From: an uncultured Pseudomonadota bacterium
GTDB lineage: Bacteria; Pseudomonadota; Gammaproteobacteria; Burkholderiales; SCOH01
Assembly: GCA_937863215.1 (NCBI GenBank)
Contig: CALMFQ010000634.1
Location: forward strand, 1-7,780
DNA: 7,780 bases
Direction of reading: 5' to 3'
Under the pieces are notes generated by a model that did not search any database, had not been told where the DNA came from, and saw nothing but the letters and a program-made list of their open reading frames with translations. This document shows, in pieces, positions 1 through 5,927 of this stretch (within the stretch, counting starts at the first letter, position 1; every line of letters begins with the position of its first letter). The translations under genes and the position numbers were made by a program.

Positions 1-601
1 CCGGCTCCCAGCGCCCTTCGCCGCTGACCCGCAGCACACCGCGCTCGGTACTGACGTCAAAGCGGTAGCCGCGTTTCAACGCCACAACCGACAGCCGATA
101 GTCACCCAGCGTCGGTACAGCAACCAGCCCGGAACCGATGTCGAGCAAGCGTACCGTCAGGCGACCCTCACCGGCCGGCAGAGCAAAGGCAAAGCCGCTG
201 CTCTGCAGTTCGGCAATCCCGCGCAGTTGATACGCCGCCAGCGCCTTGTTGACATCGCCCAGCAAGCTCAGCGGTAATTGCATGCGTTCGGCCTGCACAC
301 CGATGCGGTCGCTGCCGATCTCCGCTACGGCGCTACGTCCAGCGCTGCGCAATGTCAGATGAGCCTTGCCGAGCAGCAAATGCCAAGGGCTCAACTGCCA
401 CTGCACATCCTGCCACAACTGGGTCTGGCGCCAAGCCAGCCGATACGCCTGACCATTCCAGATAGTTCCGCCGCTGACCGACAGTTCGGCCTGACCAGCG
501 GTGTATTTTTTCAGCAACGGCGGCAACAGCGTGGCAGGAGCCTGCCACAACAGAAACAACAGGAACAGCAGCACGGCACCGAGCCAGTGGCGCATGCGCA
601 T
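1..601 (-). CDS. gspN: Type II secretion system protein GspN, 3'-truncated by window edge
   Basis: This is the N-terminal 200 residues of GspN, an inner-membrane accessory protein of some type II secretion systems; its role is poorly defined and it is often dispensable. Translation begins MRMRHWLGAVLLFLLF, giving one hydrophobic segment at about residues 6-22 followed by a periplasmic, beta-rich domain. The family-like GTIWNG motif lies near residues 45-50. The frame stays open to base 1, so roughly the last fifth is missing if the protein has the usual length of about 250 residues. The ATG at 601 shares its A with the gspM stop (TGATG), which implies translational coupling; an ATG two codons later (595) is an alternative start. 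Position after gspM is the usual one, and in xanthomonad-type loci gspD follows. The identification rests on position plus N-terminal topology and motif. Confidence 0.85.
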   Translation of the reverse strand, partial: MRMRHWLGAVLLFLLFLLWQAPATLLPPLLKKYTAGQAELSVSGGTIWNGQAYRLAWRQTQLWQDVQWQLSPWHLLLGKAHLTLRSAGRSAVAEIGSDRIGVQAERMQLPLSLLGDVNKALAAYQLRGIAELQSSGFAFALPAGEGRLTVRLLDIGSGLVAVPTLGDYRLSVVALKRGYRFDVSTERGVLRVSGEGRWEP

Positions 602-1074
602 CAGCGGCCGAATTCCGCACTGGCGCGTACTTTGCCGGTACGATCGAGCGCGGCGATCTCAGCCGTCAACACCGGCCAACCGGACGACTGCATTGCGGCA
701 GCGAATTTTGCCCACTGACCAAACTGCACCTGATCGAACGTCACCTTGATGCGCTCGCCCGCCAGCGGCTGCACCGATGATGGCGATACTGCAGCGCTGG
801 CAGAAGCCTGGCCCAGCGCGGAATCGCGTTCGAGGCGCAGCCCCGTCGCGGCACCGGACTGTTGCGCCTGAATCTGCCCGACCAGCTGCTGCACCTGGCG
901 CAAGGTCTGCTGCTGGCGCGGCAGCAGTTTTTGCATGCGGCTGCGACCATCCAGCAGCGGTTGCCACAGCAAGGCATACAGCAACATCAAACCGAGCAAT
1001 ACGGCGCCGCCGCCGACCGTCAGGCGCTCACGCGCCGACAGGCCATTCCAGTACTGGCGCATGCTGTCGTTCAC
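601..1074 (-). CDS. gspM: Type II secretion system protein GspM
   Basis: GspM is a bitopic inner-membrane protein that pairs with GspL and helps anchor the platform. The 157-residue product has a short cytoplasmic N-terminus with the family-like W-x-x-L-S-A-R-E-R pattern (residues 9-17), a single membrane segment at about 18-38, a Gln-rich coiled coil at about 44-72, and a small periplasmic domain of the ferredoxin-like type known for GspM. I chose the GTG at 1074 as start: it overlaps the gspL stop as GTGA, and an AGGAG Shine-Dalgarno lies at 1085-1081 with 6-nt spacing. The ATG at 1062 has no comparable ribosome binding site at the right distance. Length is normal for the family. The stop overlaps the gspN start by one base. 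Confidence 0.93.
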   Translation of the reverse strand: MNDSMRQYWNGLSARERLTVGGGAVLLGLMLLYALLWQPLLDGRSRMQKLLPRQQQTLRQVQQLVGQIQAQQSGAATGLRLERDSALGQASASAAVSPSSVQPLAGERIKVTFDQVQFGQWAKFAAAMQSSGWPVLTAEIAALDRTGKVRASAEFGR

Positions 1075-2255
1075 GGCACGCTCCTGAGCACGATTTCGGC
1101 TACGAAAGCACCGTCCTGCGGTGTCAGCGCCTTGCACTCCGCCTTCACGCCGGCACTCTGCAGACGCTGCAACAATGCATCCACCTGCGGCGCATCGCCG
1201 ACACGCACCAGCAACACCAGCTCGCCAGCAGCGTAACGCAATCCCGCCAGCTGCAACGGAGCCAGCAGCGGCGCAAGCCGCTGGGTTGTGGCAAGCATGC
1301 CGGCACCGCCCGCCTGGCGGCTATCCTGCAGCTTGCGCTGCAACTGGGCCAGCGGATCGATCAGCGGGCCGGCCGGAATAACCTTGCGCGTCTCCTGCTC
1401 CACCGCGCTGCTGGCGGCCTTGTACTGCCGTGCCAGCGACCAGTAATCGCCGAGTACGCCAGCCAGGTACAGACAGCTGGCGACGCCGGCCAACACCAGC
1501 GGCAAACGGTACTGACGCCAGTCGAAAGCGAATTCGGCAGCAGGGCCGAACGCCCCCTGCAACAGGTTAACCGGATTATCCGCCAGCACGGCGGTGCGCC
1601 AGTCCCAATCGGCAACCGTACGCAGTGCACAAGGCAAATCCTGCGCCCAGCGCTGCAGCGAATCGGCCGCGACATCGGCAGCCAGATGCAATACCAGCTG
1701 CTGCGGCGCACCCGGAGCACGCAGCGCGAGCTGCAGCTCAGCCGGTACGGCCGTTGCATCGGGATCGAAACTGAATCCGCCGCTACCGGTGCGGACATAG
1801 CCTTCGGAGGAAGAAATGTAGCCGTGCCACTCGCCATCCACCAGCGGCAGGCAGTGCGCCAGGCTATATGCGCGCCGCGCGGCAACGCCAGCTTCAGCCA
1901 GCCTGGCCAGAATCCGGGCGAATCCGTCGCGCGCCACCAGCGCGATTGCCGGATTGCCGCCGCGTACCTCGCTGGCGGCGATGTGGCAATGCTCGGGAGC
2001 GGTCAGCGTCTGCTCTTCCAGCGAAAACGGCAGAATCCTGCCCAGCTGGCGCCGCGATGCGACGGCAGCCGGCAATGGCGCCAGCAACACGTTGCGCGCC
2101 GGCAGCATTAATTCGATCAGACGGGTATCGGCCCAGCGTCCCGGATGGCCGGTGCCGCTGTCCAGAATGGAATTCGCCGAGTCAAGTGCAACCCAGTGCA
2201 GCGCTGACTCGGCGAAGGATGTATCGGCGCAAAGCGCAATACGCAGGGAATGCAA
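1071..2255 (-). CDS. gspL: Type II secretion system protein GspL
   Basis: GspL links the cytoplasmic ATPase GspE to the inner-membrane platform. The 394-residue product shows the expected layout. A large cytoplasmic actin-like domain spans about residues 1-245, with an LPFSLEEQ segment at 75-82 and NLLQGAF at 230-236, close to the conserved NLL-x-G motif before the membrane. One transmembrane segment lies at about 251-269. A coiled stretch and a periplasmic ferredoxin-like domain follow (about 330-394). No ATG is available near the 5' end: the in-frame stop at 2282-2280 and the 5' homology leave TTG at 2255 as the best start, with no clear Shine-Dalgarno. It begins 10 nt after the stop of the small upstream gene, so initiation probably depends on coupling. 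The next in-frame ATG (residue 50) would remove part of the domain. Confidence 0.94.
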   Translation of the reverse strand: MHSLRIALCADTSFAESALHWVALDSANSILDSGTGHPGRWADTRLIELMLPARNVLLAPLPAAVASRRQLGRILPFSLEEQTLTAPEHCHIAASEVRGGNPAIALVARDGFARILARLAEAGVAARRAYSLAHCLPLVDGEWHGYISSSEGYVRTGSGGFSFDPDATAVPAELQLALRAPGAPQQLVLHLAADVAADSLQRWAQDLPCALRTVADWDWRTAVLADNPVNLLQGAFGPAAEFAFDWRQYRLPLVLAGVASCLYLAGVLGDYWSLARQYKAASSAVEQETRKVIPAGPLIDPLAQLQRKLQDSRQAGGAGMLATTQRLAPLLAPLQLAGLRYAAGELVLLVRVGDAPQVDALLQRLQSAGVKAECKALTPQDGAFVAEIVLRSVP

Positions 2256-2265
2256 AGAATGCCGA

Positions 2266-2733
2266 TTATTTGGTGTTGATCATCACGCGCGACCGGGTTC
2301 CGGTCCAGTCCATATTGGAACCGCCCATACCGCCCAGCGAGCCGCCGCCAAACAGCGAAGAGCCGCCACCGCCCTGGCCGACCCGCAGATTGGCGTCGCC
2401 GCCGCTGCCGGCGACCACATCCCGCCAGCCATCGCGTGCGGCGTCGTAATTCGGCAACTGCTGGCGATCAAGCTGGTGACGATCGGTATTTTCCTTGTTG
2501 ACGAAGTCGTTGCTGCCGGAGCTCGACTGGCGCAACGACGAACGCATTTCGGCAATCGCCTCTTCCGCCTTTTTCTTGTCGGTTTCCGTAGTGCGATACT
2601 GGAAAATACCGTTGTTGTTCAGGCCTGACACGTCCGACAGCGACGAATCATCCATGGGCAGTACATCTGCATGCGCAGCGCCGGCCAGCAGCAGGCTTGA
2701 GATGCTGGCAGCGATCAGTTTGTTCGATTTCAT
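2266..2733 (-). CDS. Small exported Gly-rich protein of unknown function within the gsp operon
   Basis: I do not recognise this 155-residue protein as a T2SS component. A clear Sec signal peptide is visible: KSNK, a hydrophobic core at 8-20, and AHA|D as the likely cleavage after residue 22. The mature N-terminus has a MDDSSLSDVSG motif (27-37), followed by a charged, probably helical stretch (50-68), a Ser/Asn/Gln-rich linker, and a Gly-rich tail (about 109-138) ending in a basic/polar tail. There is no lipobox, no pseudopilin cleavage motif and no cysteine. From memory, similar D-x-x-L-S-x-V-x-G motifs occur just after the signal peptide in poorly characterised proteobacterial exported proteins (some grouped as DUF6160). 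The start is well supported by AAGGGAG seven bases upstream of the ATG. It could be a T2SS substrate, a periplasmic assembly factor or an unrelated passenger; the sequence does not decide. Confidence 0.85.
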   Translation of the reverse strand: MKSNKLIAASISSLLLAGAAHADVLPMDDSSLSDVSGLNNNGIFQYRTTETDKKKAEEAIAEMRSSLRQSSSGSNDFVNKENTDRHQLDRQQLPNYDAARDGWRDVVAGSGGDANLRVGQGGGGSSLFGGGSLGGMGGSNMDWTGTRSRVMINTK

Positions 2734-2860
2734 CCTCGGGCTCCCTTCGGTTGGAACGGGTCAGAACCGGATCGTTATTTATTGTCTAGTGGTTCGACTT
2801 CAATTGTACAAGCACTTGGAAAAAAGAAAAATACCAAATGAATATCTGCGACAAAAAACC
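2734..2860 (-). promoter_or_regulatory. AT-rich leader with Shine-Dalgarno and possible promoter for the small exported gene
   Basis: This stretch is distinctly more AT-rich than the flanking genes. On the minus strand it reads through a T6 tract and a T/C-rich run, then TTGTACAATTGAAG, ACAATAAATAA and a strong AAGGGAG ribosome binding site. TTGTAC or TTGAAG could act as a -35 box, but no good -10 box stands at the right distance (the best are TAGACA after 17 nt or TAAATA after 16 nt, each 3 of 6). The ribosome binding site is clear; the promoter is only a weak candidate. Confidence 0.3.
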
Positions 2861-2868
2861 GGCTATTT
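2861..2868. repeat. Direct repeat, left copy (GGCTATTT)
   Basis: The octamer GGCTATTT immediately left of the palindrome arm matches the copy at 3072-3079. Because the GG of the right copy is also the end of the right arm, the strict duplication may be only CTATTT (6 bp). Confidence 0.5.
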
Positions 2869-3073
2869 CCAGGCTCTGTTGCCATAGGGAAGCGCTGATT
2901 TATTCGGCGAGCGGGATGAAGTGCAAGGAGCCCGGCGCGCAGAAAGCGAGACATATCATGAAGATAGGCGAGCTTTCGAGCACCGCGCGACGCAGCAATT
3001 CGCCCGCGCAACCAATAAATCAACGCTTCCATAGATTGCGCAGATCGCAGAAGTCTATGGCAACGGAGCCTGG
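2869..3073. repeat. Interrupted palindromic repeat overlapping the gspK stop
   Basis: The arms CCAGGCTCTGTTGCCATAG (2869-2887) and CTATGGCAACGGAGCCTGG (3055-3073) are inverted copies matching at 18 of 19 positions. If the inner element and one ATAG copy are removed, they close a 20-nt loop (3035-3054), which itself contains a TGCG...CGCA mini-stem. The result would be a compact 58-bp hairpin unit like dispersed palindromic repeats in bacterial genomes. The direct repeats CTATTT at 2863-2868 and 3074-3079 (extendable to GGCTATTT) abut the arms and look like a target duplication. The right arm supplies the last codons and the TAG stop of gspK. I do not recognise the family. Confidence 0.7.
2888..3030. 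mobile_element. MITE-like 143-bp element inserted in the palindromic repeat
   Basis: Terminal inverted repeats GGAAGCGCTGATTTATT (2888-2904) and AATAAATCAACGCTTCC (3014-3030) match at 16 of 17 positions, with weaker complementarity continuing inward. They are flanked directly by ATAG on both sides (2884-2887 and 3031-3034), which fits a 4-bp target duplication. The element is too short for a transposase and no plausible reading frame is evident, so it would be non-autonomous. A GGAAG terminus and a 4-bp duplication are reminiscent of the IS5 group, but that assignment is inference from memory. Confidence 0.65.
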
Positions 3074-4020
3074 CTATTTGGCACTTTCTCCGCCAGATCG
3101 CTGCGCCGTATCCAGACAATCTGCGGAAAATTCTGCTCGGCACGCGATAGTTGCGCCGTCAGCGATAATGTCACGTTGCCGAAATGCGCATAGGTCACTG
3201 CCTCGAAATAATCGGTCCTGACATCGATCACCGCTTCCACCGCCTGATCGCGCACCGAGTCGGGCAAATCCTGACGCAACTGGTCGATATTTTCATACGG
3301 TTTGTTGCGCGCCTTCTGCACCAGCAGCGCCGCGTCGCTTGACGCCAAACCCGGCAGCACCGCCTGCAGCACCGTTGCGGTAGCAAAATTGACATTAACC
3401 GCTGCCGGCTTGCGCAACACACATACGAATGGCGCGAGTTTTGCCACGATTTCCGGGGTAAATCCTTTGACCCGGTACAGATTGTTCAGTTCCGCCAGCG
3501 GTTGATTGGCAGCGCGGTATGGTGGATTCAGCCCAAGGTAGTAGCCATCTTCGGCTCCGCCGTCGGCAACGGTCTCGGCATCTTTGTCCTCCCAATCCAG
3601 CAAAGCGCTGGCGAGTTCGGGCGGCAATTGCAGCAGCGCCAGCAGGCGCTGGAACGATTCGAAGCCGCGTGCCGATTTGCTGCCTTGGGCATCGACCAGA
3701 TTGTTCAGGTTGAATCGCCCCTGCAGATCGCGCACTGCACCGCCAGCCGTGCCCTGCTCTACCGGGATTCCCTGGATCGGCACCGCCCATGCTTCACCGG
3801 GGTAATCGTACTTGCCATCGCGGTTGCGATCGTTTTGCAGCTCGGCGCGTACCAGGTTCAGCGCAGCGCGAGCGATACCCCTGGCCTGTGCCAGATTGAG
3901 CTGATTCTCCACGGTGCGCAGCCACAGTTGCTGGCGCCAGGCAATGAACCCGGTTACTGCAGTCACCAGCGCCACCACCAGCAATGCGGTAATCACCGCC
4001 ACTCCGTGCTGTTGCTTCAT
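3055..4020 (-). CDS. gspK: Type II secretion system minor pseudopilin GspK
   Basis: GspK is the large minor pseudopilin that sits at the tip of the pseudopilus with GspI and GspJ. The 321-residue product starts MKQQHG|VAVITALL: a class III prepilin leader cut after Gly6, with no Glu at mature position 5, as is typical for GspK. Family-like blocks follow: D-L-Q-G-R-F-N-L-N (98-106), LDWEDKD (131-137), GGAED (144-148), PPYRAAN (156-162), LYRVKGFTPE (171-180) and VNVNFA (198-203). An EF-hand-like DRNRDGKYDYPGE loop lies at 64-76. The start at 4020 overlaps the gspJ stop as ATGA; the longer open frame to 4233 is an out-of-frame shadow of gspJ. The last residues (QAPLP) and the TAG stop are encoded inside a palindromic repeat, so the natural C-terminus may have been altered. 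Confidence 0.96.
   Translation of the reverse strand: MKQQHGVAVITALLVVALVTAVTGFIAWRQQLWLRTVENQLNLAQARGIARAALNLVRAELQNDRNRDGKYDYPGEAWAVPIQGIPVEQGTAGGAVRDLQGRFNLNNLVDAQGSKSARGFESFQRLLALLQLPPELASALLDWEDKDAETVADGGAEDGYYLGLNPPYRAANQPLAELNNLYRVKGFTPEIVAKLAPFVCVLRKPAAVNVNFATATVLQAVLPGLASSDAALLVQKARNKPYENIDQLRQDLPDSVRDQAVEAVIDVRTDYFEAVTYAHFGNVTLSLTAQLSRAEQNFPQIVWIRRSDLAEKVPNSQAPLP
3072..3079. repeat. Direct repeat, right copy (GGCTATTT)
   Basis: This is the second copy of the 6-8 bp direct repeat that brackets the palindromic unit. It lies within the gspK coding region, at the Asn-Ser codons near its C-terminus. Confidence 0.5.
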
Positions 4021-4634
4021 TGCAACGCCACCACGCGCTTGACTCGTGTTCCACCCGCCAACGTCAGGCTGATCTGCACTGCGCGTGGCAGCACCGACGC
4101 GCTGGCATCCGGCTCCCACTTGTCTTCCCACACACCTTTCTCGTTCATGAACGCCAGCTCGAACGCCTGCACCTCCTGCATCAGCACATGAACGGTTGGC
4201 ACGGCGCGCGGTGGCAGATCCAGCGCGGGCCACTGCATCAGCTCCAGGCGCCCTTCGCGCAGGCGGTAGCCGACGTGGCTCATGTCCGCCGCCACGCCGG
4301 TGCTGCCACCGGCACCCATGCGAATCAGGCTGAGGTTGGCGTCGTCGACGCCGACCAGTTGCGCATGGCCGATCAGCGCGGATTTTCGGGTGCCGAAGCT
4401 ATCCAGGTAGGTGCGGTTGACCGCCTGGCCGATATCTTCTTCGAGCCGGCCGAATACCAGCGTCAATTCCCGCCATTTGCGGTTTTCCGCGTCGATACGC
4501 TCGCGCACCGCAAAGATCCGGTTGAGTCCGCCGTACGCGATCGCCGACATGATGGCAAATACGATCAGCGCCACCAGCAATTCGAGCAGGGTAAAGCCCG
4601 CTGCCGCGGCGCGGCGCTTCGGATCAACGCGCAT
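4017..4634 (-). CDS. gspJ: Type II secretion system minor pseudopilin GspJ
   Basis: GspJ is a minor pseudopilin of the tip complex. The 205-residue product has a basic leader ending AAG13|F14TLLE18, with the canonical Gly before the cut, Phe at mature position 1 and Glu at position 5. A hydrophobic helix (14-35) follows and leads to the typical R-I-F-A-V-R-E-R-I-D region and an L-E-E-D-I segment (68-72). The C-terminal part is beta-rich, as in the family, and the length is usual. It overlaps the end of gspI by 11 bp and the start of gspK by 4 bp, so the minor pseudopilins are probably translated in a coupled way. Prepilin peptidase, needed to process it, is not encoded in the window. Confidence 0.96.
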   Translation of the reverse strand: MRVDPKRRAAAAGFTLLELLVALIVFAIMSAIAYGGLNRIFAVRERIDAENRKWRELTLVFGRLEEDIGQAVNRTYLDSFGTRKSALIGHAQLVGVDDANLSLIRMGAGGSTGVAADMSHVGYRLREGRLELMQWPALDLPPRAVPTVHVLMQEVQAFELAFMNEKGVWEDKWEPDASASVLPRAVQISLTLAGGTRVKRVVALQ

Positions 4635-4998
4635 TGGACAGATAGCCGATCAGGCGAGCCGACGCGTAGTCGGTCTGGTTATTGGCGAATACGCTGATTT
4701 CGATGCGACGGAATCGGTTGTTGGGCGTGCCGCTGACATCTTCGCGCCACAGGAAGGGAATTCCCGCCATTTCGTCGCTGCCGCTCTGTGAGCCAAGCTC
4801 GGGAAAATCCTGGCGTGCGATATGCTGCTGCAGCAGATTCTGCGCCACCCAGCCGGCCGCCAGATGCTCCTTCAACGTAGTGGTATTGTCGATCAGGCTG
4901 CCGGTGGCGCGCATTGCCGCCGCCAGCGCTACCGCCAGAATCGCCAGCGCGACCAGCACCTCGACCAGGGTGAAGCCGTCAGTTCTGCGACGGCACAT
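4624..4998 (-). CDS. gspI: Type II secretion system minor pseudopilin GspI
   Basis: GspI is the minor pseudopilin thought to nucleate the tip complex with GspJ and GspK. The 124-residue product begins MCRRRTDG8|FTLVE13, with a short basic leader, Gly before the cleavage site and the mature-position-5 Glu. A hydrophobic helix follows (9-29), then the family-like A-x-x-V-A-Q-N-L segment around residues 46-54. The remainder is a small alpha/beta domain ending at about the usual family length. The start at 4998 lies inside gspH (20-bp overlap) and the stop lies inside gspJ. No strong ribosome binding site is seen, in keeping with coupling to gspH. Confidence 0.95.
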   Translation of the reverse strand: MCRRRTDGFTLVEVLVALAILAVALAAAMRATGSLIDNTTTLKEHLAAGWVAQNLLQQHIARQDFPELGSQSGSDEMAGIPFLWREDVSGTPNNRFRRIEISVFANNQTDYASARLIGYLSNAR

Positions 4999-5464
4999 CG
5001 TTCTGACTCAGGCTGACGCGTCCCAGCACATCCGATACCAGCTCCAGCCGGGATTGCGGCCCGACCAGCGAGATGCGGAACAATTCATTGACACCGGACG
5101 GCTGAAACACCAGCTTGCCGTCCTCACCCTGGCGCTGCAGATTTACCTGGATTTCGCCGAACGCCACGCCGGAAGGCAATTCGCGTGCCTTGAGCGTATC
5201 GGCATCCGGTAGCGGCAGCCAATCGTCCTGGCGGCGCCAGAACTGGTAACGCGCCCCTTGATGTGACCAGGCAATCGGTTCACCGCGCGCAATCGCTTCG
5301 TCGCGCGCCGCTTCGAGCACCAGGGCCAGACGCTCCGACTCCTGTTGCAGCGCCTGCTGCGGCGATGGCTCCAGTCGCACCACCGCGAGCGACAGCACGA
5401 TGCCGATGATCACCAGTACCACCAGAATTTCCAGCAACGTGAATCCAGACCGGTGCGGCGACAT
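4979..5464 (-). CDS. gspH: Type II secretion system minor pseudopilin GspH
   Basis: GspH is a minor pseudopilin that joins the tip to the GspG shaft. I chose the ATG at 5464, giving 161 residues and a normal leader, MSPHRSG7|FTLLE12, with Gly before the cut and Glu at mature position 5. A very hydrophobic helix (8-29) is followed by an A-R-D-E-A-I-A-R-G-E segment typical of GspH/FimT-like proteins and a beta-rich C-terminal domain with a D-V-L-G-R-V ending motif. The frame is open upstream to 5560 through the end of gspG, but using that would bury the leader behind about 32 extra residues. The start lies 10 nt downstream of the gspG stop, with no strong Shine-Dalgarno. Confidence 0.94.
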   Translation of the reverse strand: MSPHRSGFTLLEILVVLVIIGIVLSLAVVRLEPSPQQALQQESERLALVLEAARDEAIARGEPIAWSHQGARYQFWRRQDDWLPLPDADTLKARELPSGVAFGEIQVNLQRQGEDGKLVFQPSGVNELFRISLVGPQSRLELVSDVLGRVSLSQNDVPSQN

Positions 5465-5474
5465 GGGTAATGGA

Positions 5475-5915
5475 TCAGTTATTCCATGAGCCGATATCGG
5501 CATCGGCACCTTCGCCGCCCGGCGCACCGTCGGCACCGAAGCTGAATACATCGACCTCACCCTTGACGCCCGGGCTCAGGTACTGGAAATCACGCCCCCA
5601 CGGGTCCTGCGGCAGTTTGTCGAGATAACCGCCGGTTTTCCAGTTGTTTGGCACCGGCGCTACCGTCGGCTTCTGGGTCAACGCCTTCAGCCCCTGCTCG
5701 GTGGTCGGGTAGCTGCCATTGTCGAGCTTGTACAGTTTCAACGCCTGCATCAGTGCCGAGATATCGTGCTTCGCCGCCACTGCGCGCGCCTCGTCCGGAC
5801 GTGACATGATTTTCGGTACCACCAGCGCGGCCAGCACGCCGAGGATGACGATCACCACCATGATTTCAATCAGGGTAAAACCGCGCTGCATTGTTCGCCT
5901 GGACTGCAAAGTCAT
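5475..5915 (-). CDS. gspG: Type II secretion system major pseudopilin GspG
   Basis: GspG is the major pseudopilin that polymerises into the periplasmic pseudopilus. The 146-residue product carries a leader ending QRG12|F13TLIE17, the near-invariant IMVVIVILGVLAALVVP helix (18-34), Y-K-L-D-N-G-x-Y-P-T-T-E-Q-G-L (62-76), LPQDPWGRDFQY (101-112) and the C-terminal D-x-F-S-F-G-A-D-G-x-P-G-G-E-G-x-D-A-D-I-x-x-W block (122-144), which forms the calcium-binding loop in characterised GspG proteins. An AAAAGG sequence 6 nt upstream supports the ATG at 5915. An ATG at 5891 would give a four-residue leader (MQRG) and is possible. The gap to gspF is 12 bp. This is one of the most secure calls in the window. 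Confidence 0.98.
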   Translation of the reverse strand: MTLQSRRTMQRGFTLIEIMVVIVILGVLAALVVPKIMSRPDEARAVAAKHDISALMQALKLYKLDNGSYPTTEQGLKALTQKPTVAPVPNNWKTGGYLDKLPQDPWGRDFQYLSPGVKGEVDVFSFGADGAPGGEGADADIGSWNN

Positions 5916-5927
5916 TACTTGCCTTTT

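Noticed and set aside
777..2111. Long plus-strand open frame of 444 codons opposite gspM and gspL
   Set aside because: It is antisense to two well-supported genes in GC-rich DNA. The product is Arg/Gln/Ala-rich low complexity with no domain, and no ribosome binding site is evident.
2850..2868. Rho-independent terminator after gspK
   Set aside because: A T6 tract exists on the minus strand, but it is separated from the hairpin arm by about 10 nt, and the hairpin loop is now more than 160 nt. It is only mentioned as possible attenuation.
2775..3143. Minus-strand open frame of 122 codons through the gspK end and the nested repeat
   Set aside because: It overlaps gspK in another frame and otherwise consists of the repeat sequence and a poly-Phe T-rich tail; nothing suggests a protein.
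4021..4233. Upstream extension of gspK to 4233
   Set aside because: The extra 71 residues are an out-of-frame reading of gspJ. The prepilin leader and the ATGA overlap fix the start at 4020.
5465..5560. Upstream extension of gspH to 5560
   Set aside because: It reads through the end of gspG in another frame and would put about 32 residues before an otherwise normal seven-residue prepilin leader.
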